From: Poriferisodalis sp965262965
GTDB taxonomy: Bacteria > Actinomycetota > Acidimicrobiia > Acidimicrobiales > Poriferisodalaceae
Reading direction: 5' to 3'
DNA: 64,000 bases
Assembly (NCBI RefSeq): GCF_965262965.1
Contig: NZ_OZ253573.1
Location: 2,790,001-2,854,000, forward strand
The notes below the pieces were generated by a model, which searched no databases, was not told where the DNA came from, and was given only the letters and a program-made list of their open reading frames with translations. Shown here piece by piece: positions 17,322 through 26,047 of the stretch (the stretch's first letter is position 1; each line of letters begins with the position of its first letter). The position numbers and the translations under genes are program-made.

Positions 17322-17744
17322 TCAATGGTGGCGGCGCTGTCGCTCCTTGAACTGCACAAGCAGCTTCTTCGCTCTGCCTATCTCGCGTTGCTGGCGCTTC
17401 GAATCCTTGCCCTTGTCGAAGCCACCCAGCAACAAGATGATCTTCTCGCCATAGAAGTGCACGAAGACGCGCAAGAGCACATCTTCCTTCTTGGCGCCCA
17501 CACCAGGGGACGGCGCATCGAACATCCGGGCGATCTCGTCTGCTTCGTGCCGGACTCGGAATTCGTAGAGCCCCGTGTCGACCTGCCTGAGCCAAGCCGA
17601 AGTCTTCAAGTCAAGGCCACGATCCGCGAGGACATGCTTGACCGCCATATCGAGTGCCGCAAACTTGAAGTCCGACAACGAACGGGCGAACCGCTCAAAT
17701 GGCATCGTTCCGTCGTCAGCCTCAAACACCTCCACGGTCCACAT
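17322..17744 (-). CDS. HigB-like (phage Gp49/RelE-superfamily) toxin
   Basis: A toxin of about 140 residues in the Gp49/HigB group of RelE-fold ribosome-dependent mRNA endonucleases. Visible family segments are WTVEVFEADDGTMPFERFA at the N-terminus, TGLYEFRVRHEADEIARMF in the middle and LRVFVHFYGEKIILLLGGFD-K towards the C-terminus. The ATG at 17744 matches the family start; a TTG at 17780 would add twelve residues. The XRE antitoxin follows downstream on the same strand, forming a higBA operon. No clear promoter was resolved in the 260 bases upstream. Confidence 0.75.
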   Translation of the reverse strand: MWTVEVFEADDGTMPFERFARSLSDFKFAALDMAVKHVLADRGLDLKTSAWLRQVDTGLYEFRVRHEADEIARMFDAPSPGVGAKKEDVLLRVFVHFYGEKIILLLGGFDKGKDSKRQQREIGRAKKLLVQFKERQRRHH

Positions 17745-18041
17745 GCCATCCACTCGTTCCAAGTTAGCGACGACCGCCAATTTGGCTAGGGGCCTCGCCG
17801 AACTTCCGACGCGTGAGTCCTGGTCCTACGAAGCCGGAACGGGCCGGCGACCTTGGCTGCGGGCCGGAATGTGGCTCTATGAGCCCGTTTTGCTTGTTGT
17901 TGGTGGGCGATGAGCGATGTTCAGGGTCGCTTTATCAGGCATCTGTGGCCCATTTTGGCAAGAAACTGATATTCGACCATACACAAAAAGCCCTTGTTTG
18001 CCCTAAAACCGCTGGTCAGCATAGGTTTTTGTGAGTTCGGG

Positions 18042-18133
18042 TGGCGGAGAGTGTGGGATTCGAACCCACGGAGGCCGATGAAAGCCTCACACGCTTTCCA
18101 AGCGAGCCCATTCGTCCACTCTGGCAACTCTCC
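18042..18133 (-). tRNA. tRNA-Ser (anticodon GGA)
   Basis: A 92-base class II tRNA read on the minus strand. The acceptor stem pairs GGAGAGT with ACTCTCC, with discriminator G and encoded CCA at the 3' end. The anticodon loop TTGGAAA gives anticodon GGA, reading UCC and UCU. The variable arm is long and the T-arm carries GGTTCGAATCC. One U-U mismatch interrupts the anticodon stem (CTCGC/GCGTG), which is tolerable but unusual. It lies just downstream of the SRP RNA gene on the same strand. Confidence 0.93.
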
Positions 18134-18163
18134 AAGGCGCGGGCTCGACAAGGCGAACCCGCA

Positions 18164-18299
18164 GTGTCGTCGTCTCACGAGGCGGCCAGGCGATCTGCGG
18201 CACACGACGGGTTCCGCTGAGAGCTGCTGCCTCCCGGCCCTGACTCGGTTCACGGGTCGCCGTTGCACAGGACCCGGCCGCCACGTCAGACGACGACAC
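18164..18299 (-). ncRNA. ffs: Bacterial signal recognition particle RNA (4.5S-like)
   Basis: On the minus strand the region contains the conserved SRP helix 8 core GAACCGAGTCAGGGCCGGGA followed by GGCAGCAGC, matching the canonical GTCAGGTCCGGAAGGAAGCAGC with a GGGA (GNRA-type) tetraloop; this is the Ffh binding site. The ends GTGTCGTCGTCT and AGACGACGACAC are perfectly complementary over 12 bases, and GGCGGCC pairs with GGCCGCC inside, so the whole 136 bases folds as one long hairpin. Mature ends may lie inside these limits. Location between tRNA-Ser and dnaX is a recurrent bacterial arrangement. Confidence 0.85.
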
Positions 18300-18390
18300 T
18301 GAGCGCACCATAACCGCGCACGGGGCCAAATTCACACCGTTTTGGAACTCCAATTCGCCGCCGAGGCAGCAGCGTTAGGATCGCCGCGAG

Positions 18391-20286
18391 ATGCCGCACC
18401 AGTCGCTCTACCGGAGGTTCCGACCTCAGCGGTTCGCAGAGGTGGTCGGACAGAGCCACCTGGTCCGGGCCTTGCGCAATGCCGTGCGCGAGGACCGCGT
18501 GGGCCATGCGTACTTGCTGAGCGGCCCGCGCGGCACGGGCAAGACCTCGACCGCCCGGATCTTGGCCAAGGCGCTCAACTGCGAGGCGTTGGGCGAAGAC
18601 GGTGAGCCGTGCGGTGAGTGCCATCGCTGCACGGCTATCGCCGGCGGCACCTCCATGGATCTCATCGAGCTCGATGCGGCGTCGAACAACTCGGTGAACC
18701 ACATACGCGAGATCACCGAGAAGGCGGCGCTCGTGAGCTCGGGGCGCCGCAAGGTGTACCTGCTCGACGAGGTGCACATGCTGTCGAACGCAGCGGCAAA
18801 CGCACTGCTCAAGACCCTTGAAGAACCGCCGCCGCACGTGGTGTTCATCCTTGCCACCACCGACCCGCAGAAGGTGATTCCCACCATCCGGAGTCGCACG
18901 CAGCAGTTCGATCTGTCGCTGGTGGGCGCACACGAGATGGCGCCCCATGTGCGCGCGGTGGCAGACGCCGCCGGCGCGACAGTCGACGACGACATCGTCA
19001 ACTACGTCGTCGAGCGCGGCGAAGGCTCGGTGCGCGATGCCCTCTCCGCACTCGACACGGTGCTGGCTGCGGGTGGCATTCCCGATGACCGCACCGACGT
19101 CGACGCGCTCGTGCGAGCGTTGTCCGGCAGCGATCTGGTCGCCACGCTCATTGCGGTCGCGGACGCCACGGCTGCCGGCGTTGACGCTCGGGACTTGACC
19201 GAACGCACGGCGCGTCGCTTGCGTGACATCTTCCTCGTCGGAGCTGGAGTGGATCCGCATCAGGTGCTGCCCAGCGACATCGAGATCCTGCGCGGGCTCA
19301 GCGATGACATGGGCCGGCGCGCAAATGTGCGAGCCCTTGAAGCGCTGGGAGCTGCGTTGGCGCAGATGCCCCAGTCCGCCGACCGACGCCTCACACTCGA
19401 AGCAGCGCTCGTGGGATTGCTGGCCGACGACATGCTGGGCGCAGCCCCGGACTCGTCACCGCCAGCCGCACGGGCATCGCGCCCCGCGGTCGGAGACGGC
19501 GGCCCGGCAGGGGCCCGAGCAGCGATGGCGGCCGTGCCGCCCTCACCGAAACTCGATGAACCTGCACCAGCGTCAGCGAGCCTGGTTGCGCCGCCCGCTC
19601 CACCGGCGCCTCCCACTGTGGTGCCATCCGCGCCGCCTCAGTCCTCGGCCGTGGTCCCGCCGCCTCCCGCGCCGCCGCAGCGCCCCGCCGCGGTCCCGGC
19701 GCCTCCCGCCTCGCGAACGCCAGAACCGACCGCCGCAGCACCAGATGCCCCCGCATCGGCGGCGTCCGTTTCGGGCGGATCGGCGCCCCCGGCCATGTCG
19801 CCTGCGGAGTTGAAGCAGGTCTGGCACAGCGGTGTCGTCGATCGTTTGAAGCCTGTGGCGCAGGGCTGCTTCCGCGACGTCGAGGTGATGTCGGTCGAGC
19901 ACAATGTGGTGAGCCTGCAGTTACCCGATGGCGTCCCGCTGGACCAGGCCAACCGTCGTCGCAACGAAGTCGAGGCGGTGCTGTCGGATCTGTTCGACCA
20001 GAACATGCGGGTGGATGTCGCCATCGCTGCCGAGCCTGATGCAGCCCCGAGAGCGGGGACGTCAAGCGGTCCTGCTGCGGCCGCAGCGGTCTTCGACGAC
20101 CCGTCGCCCGAACCCCCGTCGCCCGAACCCCCGTCGCCCGAACCCCCGTCGCCCGAACCCCCGTCGCCCGAACCCCCGTCGCCCGAACCCCTGCCGCCCG
20201 GTGAGGAGCACGAGTCGAAGGTGCAGCGCATCGTCGAGCGATTCCCCGGCTCGGTGGTGGTCCGCCTCGACGACGGTGCAACCTGA
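18391..20286 (+). CDS. dnaX: DNA polymerase III subunit gamma/tau
   Basis: A 631-residue clamp-loader ATPase. The N-terminal AAA+ module shows Walker A GPRGTGKTST near residue 49, a zinc-binding Cys cluster (CEALGEDGEPCGECHRC) near residue 69, Walker B LLDEVHML and the sensor region LATTDPQKV; the lid and collar domains run to about residue 350. The remainder is a Pro/Ala-rich linker, a C-terminal domain (about 470-555), six perfect PSPEP repeats and a short tail. No slippery A-rich heptamer is visible, so only the full-length form is expected. recR follows 53 bases downstream, as in many bacteria. Confidence 0.95.
   Translation: MPHQSLYRRFRPQRFAEVVGQSHLVRALRNAVREDRVGHAYLLSGPRGTGKTSTARILAKALNCEALGEDGEPCGECHRCTAIAGGTSMDLIELDAASNNSVNHIREITEKAALVSSGRRKVYLLDEVHMLSNAAANALLKTLEEPPPHVVFILATTDPQKVIPTIRSRTQQFDLSLVGAHEMAPHVRAVADAAGATVDDDIVNYVVERGEGSVRDALSALDTVLAAGGIPDDRTDVDALVRALSGSDLVATLIAVADATAAGVDARDLTERTARRLRDIFLVGAGVDPHQVLPSDIEILRGLSDDMGRRANVRALEALGAALAQMPQSADRRLTLEAALVGLLADDMLGAAPDSSPPAARASRPAVGDGGPAGARAAMAAVPPSPKLDEPAPASASLVAPPAPPAPPTVVPSAPPQSSAVVPPPPAPPQRPAAVPAPPASRTPEPTAAAPDAPASAASVSGGSAPPAMSPAELKQVWHSGVVDRLKPVAQGCFRDVEVMSVEHNVVSLQLPDGVPLDQANRRRNEVEAVLSDLFDQNMRVDVAIAAEPDAAPRAGTSSGPAAAAAVFDDPSPEPPSPEPPSPEPPSPEPPSPEPPSPEPLPPGEEHESKVQRIVERFPGSVVVRLDDGAT
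20101..20190 (+). repeat. dnaX: Six perfect 15-bp tandem repeats inside dnaX
   Basis: The unit CCGTCGCCCGAACCC occurs six times without change and encodes PSPEP each time. The lack of even synonymous differences implies recent expansion or ongoing slippage, so copy number is likely to vary between strains. It sits in the flexible C-terminal tail of tau, where length changes would be tolerated because the unit keeps the frame. Confidence 0.95.
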
Positions 20287-20339
20287 GAGCCTTGTGCGAC
20301 AGCCGGGACCCATAACAGGGTCCCCCAGCGAGGACTGAC

Positions 20340-20936
20340 GTGTACGACGACGCGGTTGAAGACCTCATCGATGAGTTCAGCCGTCTGCCCGGTGTGGGGC
20401 CCAAGAGCGCGCAGCGCATCGCGTTCTGGCTGCTGAAGCAGCCTGCCGCTGATGCGCACAAGCTGGCGGCTTCGATCACCGCCGCGAAGGACCGGGTCGG
20501 ATTCTGCAGCCAGTGCTGGAACCTCACCGAGTCCGATCCGTGCGGGCTGTGCTGCGACGACGCTCGACGCACCGGCATGCTGTGCGTGGTCGAGGAGCCC
20601 CGCGATGTCGTGGCAATGGAGAAGGCGGGCTTCCGGGGTCGCTACCACGTCTTGGGCGGCGCGCTGAATCCGCTGGAGGGCATCGGTCCGGAGCAGCTGC
20701 GGATTCGCGAGCTGCTCGCCCGCCTCGACAGCGAATCGGTGACCGAGCTGATCGTGTGCACCAACCCCAACATCGAAGGCGACACCACGGCGATGTATCT
20801 CGCTCGCCAGCTCGAACCGCTCGGCGTGCAGGTGTCCCGCCTCGCCAGCGGCCTCCCCGTTGGCGGCGACCTCGAATACGCAGACGAGCTCACCCTCGAG
20901 CGAGCCCTCCGCAACCGCCGCACCCTGACTCCGTAG
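20340..20936 (+). CDS. recR: Recombination mediator protein RecR
   Basis: A 198-residue RecR that works with RecO (and RecF) to load RecA at gaps. The helix-hairpin-helix LPGVGPKSAQRIAFWLL is followed by a four-Cys zinc finger (CSQCWNLTESDPCGLCCDD, residues about 57-75), a Toprim domain with VVEEPRDVVAMEKAGFRGRY, and the C-terminal TNPNIEGDTTAMYLAR and LASGLPVGGDLEYADELTL blocks. The GTG start at 20340 is used. Placement directly after dnaX is the conserved arrangement. Confidence 0.95.
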   Translation: MYDDAVEDLIDEFSRLPGVGPKSAQRIAFWLLKQPAADAHKLAASITAAKDRVGFCSQCWNLTESDPCGLCCDDARRTGMLCVVEEPRDVVAMEKAGFRGRYHVLGGALNPLEGIGPEQLRIRELLARLDSESVTELIVCTNPNIEGDTTAMYLARQLEPLGVQVSRLASGLPVGGDLEYADELTLERALRNRRTLTP

Positions 20937-21093
20937 AGCGTCATTTGGCCCGCCGAGCGGCCGGCTCCTTGCACTTGCTCCCAATTTCGTGGAGTAACGG
21001 CGCTACAGCCAGAAATTCGCTGGTATTTCTCGATGCGAGCGACCTACGGTCCGGTTGGCACTTCCCGGGCGGCCTGCTGACACGAGGAGTGCC

Positions 21094-21534
21094 ATGGCTG
21101 CCTTCGAATCCGAATTCGATGCTCACCGATCCCACAGCGAGCCCGCGGCGGTGCCGCCAGCCAACCGGAGGGCCAAGCCGGATCTGCCGGTGGCAGTGTT
21201 CCGGCCCTCGCCGGACGACCGGGTGCTGGTCGCCGGCCCGTGTCACGCCCGCGCGTTGTGCCTGAGCGCTGGTGCAGCGTCGGGCGGCGTCGCGGCGGTC
21301 TTTGTCGATCCTTGTGGAGCCCTGCTGGCGATTGCCTGCGCACCGCCCGCTGTTGTCGGTGCCATCGTCGCCGATGCAGCGCCGTTCGCCCGGCTCACTG
21401 AGCAGCTGGGCGCAAGTCGGATCTACCTGGAGGTTCCGCCAGCGGACGCGCAGGCGGTCAACGACGCGGTCTCCGCGGCGTTATGGCCGCTGCCGGTCGC
21501 GACGGAGGTGTTGCCGCGCGCTTGGGCGGCCTGA
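21094..21534 (+). CDS. Hypothetical protein
   Basis: A 146-residue protein that I do not recognise. Its ATG at 21094 is preceded at good distance by CGAGGAG. The N-terminus is hydrophilic with several His and Glu residues. The rest is Ala/Val-rich, with predicted alternating strands and helices (AVFVDPCGALLAIACAPPAV and VGAIVADAAPFARLTEQLG), suggesting a small alpha/beta domain without signal peptide or membrane segment. Codon use matches the neighbours. It follows recR by 157 bases and is convergent with the thiolase gene. Confidence 0.5.
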   Translation: MAAFESEFDAHRSHSEPAAVPPANRRAKPDLPVAVFRPSPDDRVLVAGPCHARALCLSAGAASGGVAAVFVDPCGALLAIACAPPAVVGAIVADAAPFARLTEQLGASRIYLEVPPADAQAVNDAVSAALWPLPVATEVLPRAWAA

Positions 21535-21560
21535 GTCGGTGTCTGCGTTGTGGGTGCCGC

Positions 21561-22742
21561 TCATGCGGTACGCAAGATGAGGGCGTCGCCTTGGCCCCCA
21601 CCGCCACACAGTGCCGCAGCGCCTGCACCGCCACCGCGGCGACGGAGTTCGTGAATCAGTGTGAGCGCCAAGCGGGCGCCTGACATACCGATCGGATGGC
21701 CGAGGGCCACCGCGCCGCCGTTCGGGTTGACGATCTCGGGCGAGACTCCCAGATCCTCGGTGGAGGCCACCGCCACCGCGGCAAACGCCTCATTGAGCTC
21801 GAAGAGCGAAAGGTCACCGATCTCCAGATCGGTGCGCTGCAGGGCCCGGCGGATGGCGTTCGCCGGCTGGCGCAGCAGGCAGGTGTCAGGTCCGGCAACC
21901 ATGCCGTAGGAAACAACTTCGGCCAGCGGCTCGACGCCGTGCTTGGCGGCTGCTTCGGGCGACATGACGATCACTGCGCAACCGCCGTCGGAGATCTGCG
22001 ACGCATTTCCGGCGGTGACGGCACCGTCGGCCGCGAACGCCGGTCGCAGGCCGCCGAGGCTCTCAGGTGTGGTGCCGGGCCGTACGCCTTCGTCTTCGAG
22101 CACCACGAGCGGCTCGCCGCGGCGAGCCGGAACGGTGACCGCCACGATCTCGTCCTCGAAGCGGCCTTCCTTCTGAGCCGATGCGGCACGCTCGTGAGAC
22201 TGCGCCGAGTAGGCATCCATCACGCTTCGCGAGATGCCCGCCGCGGAGGCGTCACGCTCGGTGCCGTCGCCCATGTGGCCGCCGTCGAACGCGCACCACA
22301 GCCCGTCATGGACCATCGCGTCAAGCACCGTGCCCGGCCCCATGCGCATCCCGTTGCGGCCGTCGGGCAGCAAGTAGGGCGCGTTGGTCATCGACTCCAT
22401 ACCGCCGGCAACCACGACGTCGGCGTCGCCCGCAGCGATCATCTGGTCGGCCATGTAGATCGCATTGAGGCCCGACAGGCACACCTTGTTGATGGTGATG
22501 GCGGGCACCTCCATCGAGATGCCGGCCTGCGTCGCGGCCTGGCGGGCGGTGATCTGACCCTGGCCGGCCTGGAGCACCTGACCCATCACGACGTAGTCGA
22601 CGGTCTGCGCCCCGACGCCTGCGCGGTCGAGTGCGCCGCTGATGGCCACGCCGCCGAGCTGGGCGCCGGTCATGCCGGCCAGCCCGCCGTTGAACTTTCC
22701 GATGGGAGTCCGAGCCCCTCCCACGATCATCGAACCAGCCAT
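21561..22742 (-). CDS. Acetyl-CoA C-acyltransferase (thiolase)
   Basis: A 393-residue thiolase, condensing two acetyl-CoA to acetoacetyl-CoA or performing the reverse cleavage in beta-oxidation. All three catalytic signatures are present: nucleophilic Cys in NKVCLSGLNAIYMA near residue 89, His in GGAVALGHPIGMSGAR and Cys in ALCGGGGQGDALI. Length and the N-terminal GGARTPIGKFNGGL are those of PhaA/AtoB biosynthetic thiolases. The ATG at 22742 is chosen; the frame is open upstream but that extension is Arg-rich non-coding. It is divergent from ccr, so it probably supplies acetoacetyl-CoA to the ethylmalonyl-CoA route (inference from context). Confidence 0.9.
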   Translation of the reverse strand: MAGSMIVGGARTPIGKFNGGLAGMTGAQLGGVAISGALDRAGVGAQTVDYVVMGQVLQAGQGQITARQAATQAGISMEVPAITINKVCLSGLNAIYMADQMIAAGDADVVVAGGMESMTNAPYLLPDGRNGMRMGPGTVLDAMVHDGLWCAFDGGHMGDGTERDASAAGISRSVMDAYSAQSHERAASAQKEGRFEDEIVAVTVPARRGEPLVVLEDEGVRPGTTPESLGGLRPAFAADGAVTAGNASQISDGGCAVIVMSPEAAAKHGVEPLAEVVSYGMVAGPDTCLLRQPANAIRRALQRTDLEIGDLSLFELNEAFAAVAVASTEDLGVSPEIVNPNGGAVALGHPIGMSGARLALTLIHELRRRGGGAGAAALCGGGGQGDALILRTA

Positions 22743-22993
22743 TGCAGCCCCCTCGATCCGGCTCGCAGTGCCGCCACCCCGGCGTGCCCCGCTGCTGTGT
22801 GCTGCGCGAGTGTACGAAACGGGCCCTACCCCTGCCGGTGCCCGCTGCCGGTGCCGCTGCCGGTGATTGGGTCGCCCGGCGACCCCGGCGTTCGAGCCAG
22901 CCAGGATCGCCAGTCCCGACGATGTCGGGAGTCGGCGGTTCGCTGCATCTTCGTGGTCAACGGTGAGATGAAGCACCGTTAGCGTTCGGGCTC

Positions 22994-24355
22994 GTGAAGC
23001 AGTTCGCTGATGCCATCGACGCCGGTGCGTCCGGTTCCGATCTCGAGGCAATGCCGATCCCGGAGAGCTTCAGGGCGGCGCACGTACTGCGCAACGAGCA
23101 AACGATGTTCGAGGGCCGCGCCTCGGCCGACAAGGACCCTCGCGAAGCCATGCACATCGGCGAGGTCGCGACGCCCGAGCTGGCGCCCGACGAGGTGTAC
23201 CTGGCGGTGATGGCCAGCTCGATCAACTTCAACACCGTGTGGAGCTCGATCTTCGAACCGCTGCCGACGTTCGGCTTCCTGGACCGGCTCGGCCGCGAGA
23301 GTCGTTGGGGCGCCCGCCACGCGCTCGACTACCACGTGCTGGGCTCCGACGCGTCGGGCGTGGTGCTCCAGGTCGGCTCGGCGGTGCGCAACTGGCGTCC
23401 CGGAGACCGAGTCGTCGTGCACTGCAACTACGTCGACGACCAGGACCCGGCCGCCCACGAAGATTCGATGATGGCCTCCAACCAGCGGATCTGGGGCTTC
23501 GAGAGCAACTTCGGCGGTCTTGCTGATCTCTCAGTAGTGAAGGCCAACCAGCTCATGCCCAAGCCGACGCATCTCAGCTGGGAAGAAGCGGCCGTGAATG
23601 CGCTGTGCGCATCCACGTCATACCGGATGCTGGTCGGCGACAACGCGGCGCGCATGAAGCAAGGCGACGCCGTGCTCGTCTGGGGCGCCTCAGGCGGTCT
23701 CGGCGGCTATGCCTGCCAGCTCGTGCTCAACGGCGGCGGCGTGCCGGTCGGCGTGGTCAGCTCACCCGACAAGGTCGATTTGCTGAACCAGCTCGGCGTC
23801 GACCATGTCATCGACCGCAGCGCCGACGGCTACCGCTTCTGGGCCGACGAGAACACCCAGGACGAGCGCGAGTGGCGCCGCCTCGGAAAGACGGTGCGGG
23901 GCCTCATCGGCGACGACCCCGACATCGTGTTCGAGCATCCCGGCCGCTCCACGATGGGCGCGTCGGTGTTCGTGGCCAAGCGCGGCGGCAAGATCGTGAC
24001 CTGTGCCGCGACCACCGGCTACATGATCGAGTACGACAACCGGCACCTGTGGATGCGACTCAAGCAGATCGTGGCGAGCCACTTCGCCAACTACGCCGAG
24101 GCATGGGCGATGAACCGCCTCATCGGACAGGGCCGCATCCAGCCGACCCTGTCCAAGACGTACACGCTGAACGAGACCGGTCTTGCGGCGTGGCAAGTCC
24201 ACGGGAACCTGCACGAAGGCAAGCTCGGCGTGCTGTGCCTGGCGTCCGGACCCGGGCAGGGCATCACCGATCCCGACAAGCGCGAACAGATCGGCGAAGA
24301 GAAGATCACGCTGTTCGCACGCCATGCCGCGTCGCTTGAAGCCGCCAACGCCTGA
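22994..24355 (+). CDS. ccr: Crotonyl-CoA carboxylase/reductase
   Basis: A 453-residue medium-chain dehydrogenase/reductase matching crotonyl-CoA carboxylase/reductase, which reductively carboxylates crotonyl-CoA with NADPH and CO2 to ethylmalonyl-CoA, the key step of the ethylmalonyl-CoA pathway and a source of extender units. Diagnostic segments are SSINFNTVWSSIFEP, YHVLGSDASGVV, VWGASGGLGGYACQL (NADPH site), and FEHPGRSTMGASVFVAKRGG. The GTG at 22994 gives the usual length. It is divergent from the thiolase and followed by the epimerase gene, with Ecm at 57872-59857 completing the characteristic set. Confidence 0.93.
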   Translation: MKQFADAIDAGASGSDLEAMPIPESFRAAHVLRNEQTMFEGRASADKDPREAMHIGEVATPELAPDEVYLAVMASSINFNTVWSSIFEPLPTFGFLDRLGRESRWGARHALDYHVLGSDASGVVLQVGSAVRNWRPGDRVVVHCNYVDDQDPAAHEDSMMASNQRIWGFESNFGGLADLSVVKANQLMPKPTHLSWEEAAVNALCASTSYRMLVGDNAARMKQGDAVLVWGASGGLGGYACQLVLNGGGVPVGVVSSPDKVDLLNQLGVDHVIDRSADGYRFWADENTQDEREWRRLGKTVRGLIGDDPDIVFEHPGRSTMGASVFVAKRGGKIVTCAATTGYMIEYDNRHLWMRLKQIVASHFANYAEAWAMNRLIGQGRIQPTLSKTYTLNETGLAAWQVHGNLHEGKLGVLCLASGPGQGITDPDKREQIGEEKITLFARHAASLEAANA

Positions 24356-24417
24356 AGCCGCTGACAACCGAAGCCGCTGACAACCGAAGCCGCTGACAAC
24401 CGAAGCCGCCGACAACA
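24354..24417 (+). repeat. Four 16-bp tandem repeats crossing the ccr stop codon
   Basis: GAAGCCGCTGACAACC is repeated three times exactly and a fourth time with two changes, starting within the ccr TGA stop (24353-24355) and ending 13 bases before the epimerase ATG. It fills the ccr-mce spacer completely. It has no coding role; the similar segment GAAGCCGCCAACGCC at the end of ccr suggests the unit arose from the gene's own 3' end. Confidence 0.9.
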
Positions 24418-24430
24418 AGGAGCCGAGCCG

Positions 24431-24832
24431 ATGATCTTGACCGAGATCGACCATGTCGCCATCGCCGTGAAGGACCTTGATGCCGCGGTCGCCTATTACG
24501 CCGAGTCATTCGGGGCCGAGGTTGCGCACCGCGAGATCGTCGAGTCCGACGGTGTCGAAGAAGCCCTGATCAAGGTGGCCCACAGCTACATCCAGCTCAC
24601 TGCGGCCACCCGGCCCGACTCGCCGATCGCCAAGTTCTTGGAGCGTCGAGGCGAGGGCCTGCACCACGTCGGCTACCGGGTGGACGACTGCGCGCAGGCA
24701 TTGGCAGCAATGATCGCCGCCGGCGCTCGACCGATCGACGAAAAGCCCCGTCCTGGCTCGCGCGGCACCACCGTCGCCTTCGTGCATCCGAAAGGCAACC
24801 TGGGCACGCTCGTCGAGCTGGTGCAGGAGTAG
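24431..24832 (+). CDS. mce: Methylmalonyl-CoA epimerase
   Basis: A 133-residue vicinal-oxygen-chelate protein that interconverts the (2R) and (2S) epimers of methylmalonyl-CoA (and ethylmalonyl-CoA). Metal ligands are visible as His in EIDHVAIAVKDLDAAV, His in GEGLHHVGYRVDD near residue 77 and Glu in GTLVELVQE at the C-terminus. Length is standard. The ATG at 24431 follows an AGGAGCCG ribosome site. It lies 75 bases after ccr, almost certainly in one operon, which directly supports the ethylmalonyl-CoA pathway assignment. Confidence 0.93.
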   Translation: MILTEIDHVAIAVKDLDAAVAYYAESFGAEVAHREIVESDGVEEALIKVAHSYIQLTAATRPDSPIAKFLERRGEGLHHVGYRVDDCAQALAAMIAAGARPIDEKPRPGSRGTTVAFVHPKGNLGTLVELVQE

Positions 24833-24973
24833 CCGCCGCTGCACTGCTCAGGCGGTTGAGGTCGCCGTTGCGCACTAGCGTGGGCCCAGCGACAAGCTCG
24901 TCGAAGTTTGGTGACGCCTGTGCCCGTGCGGAACGCCGTCGTCGCCCCGAAATTCCATTTCTGAGGTCTCCAC

Positions 24974-26047
24974 ATGATCCGAGCCACCAAGCGCCTGTTT
25001 GTTTTGATTGCTGTACTGGCGCTGTTCGGCGCAGCATGCACCAGCAGCGACGAACCCGCCTCGACCACCGCGGCGGCAGCAGCGGCTACCACGGCGCCAC
25101 CGGCCGACGAGCCAGAGCCGGAGCCGGAGTTCAGAATCGGCCTGGTCACCGACACCGGCAAGGTCGACGACAAGAGCTTCAACCAGTCGGCATGGGAAGG
25201 CGCGCAGCAAGCAGCTGCCGCGCTCGGTGCTGATGTCAACTACATCGAGACCGAAGAGGCCAAGGACTACGAGAACAACATCGGGCTGTTCCTCGAGGAT
25301 GGCGTGGACGTCATCATCACCGTCGGTTTCGGTCTCGGGGACGCGACGCTTGCGGCTGCGCAGGCCAACCCCGACGTGTTCTTCATCGGCGTCGACCAGT
25401 TCCAGCCCGAGGCGATGCCGAATCTCGCAGGGCTGATCTTCCCTGAGGACAAGTCAGGCTTCCTGGCGGGCGCGCTCGCCGGAATGCTTACCGAGACGAA
25501 CATCGTGGGCGCGGTGCTGGGCACCGACCTCGTGCCGCCCGTCGTGGCCTTCAAGGAGGGCTGGGAGAACGGGGCGCGCCACACCAATGCCGACGTGGAG
25601 ACGATCTCGACGTATCACCCGGGTGGCCTCGACGTGGCCTTTGGCGATCCCGACTGGGGCGCGTCAACAGCCCGTCAGGTACTGGACCAGGGTGCGGACA
25701 TCATCTTCGGCGCCGGTGGTGCCACGGGCAACGGTGCGCTGATCGAGGTTGCCTCCGCAGACGGCGCCTTCTGCGTCGGCGTCGACACCGACCAGTGGAA
25801 CACCGTGCCCGAGGCCCAGCCGTGCCTGGTCACCAGCGCCATGAAGCTCATCACCCCAGGTGTGGCTGCACTCATCGAAGCCGCGCAGGCCGGTGAGTTC
25901 CCCGGCGGCAACTATCTCGGAGACGTGGGCCTGGCGCCCTTCCATGACTTTGACGACGTTGTCACCCACGACATGCGGGCAACGCTCGAAGAGGTGCTGG
26001 TTGGACTGAACGACGGCAGCATCGCCACCGGCTACCCGCCGTCCTGA
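24974..26047 (+). CDS. BMP family nucleoside-binding lipoprotein of ABC importer
   Basis: A 357-residue solute-binding lipoprotein of the BMP/PnrA family, which binds purine or pyrimidine nucleosides outside the membrane. A basic N-terminus and hydrophobic segment end in FGAACTSS, a lipobox-like site with Cys near residue 22, followed by a Thr/Ala/Pro/Glu linker. The family signature IGLVTDTGKVDDKSFNQSAWEG is intact near residue 55, with the later GGATGNGALIEVA and MRATLEEVLVGLNDG segments. The genes for two permeases and a double ATPase follow in order, so this is the binding component of a full transporter. Confidence 0.9.
   Translation: MIRATKRLFVLIAVLALFGAACTSSDEPASTTAAAAAATTAPPADEPEPEPEFRIGLVTDTGKVDDKSFNQSAWEGAQQAAAALGADVNYIETEEAKDYENNIGLFLEDGVDVIITVGFGLGDATLAAAQANPDVFFIGVDQFQPEAMPNLAGLIFPEDKSGFLAGALAGMLTETNIVGAVLGTDLVPPVVAFKEGWENGARHTNADVETISTYHPGGLDVAFGDPDWGASTARQVLDQGADIIFGAGGATGNGALIEVASADGAFCVGVDTDQWNTVPEAQPCLVTSAMKLITPGVAALIEAAQAGEFPGGNYLGDVGLAPFHDFDDVVTHDMRATLEEVLVGLNDGSIATGYPPS

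Noticed and set aside
18391..20286. Programmed frameshift producing gamma from dnaX, as in E. coli
   Set aside because: No A-rich slippery sequence exists in this GC-rich gene.
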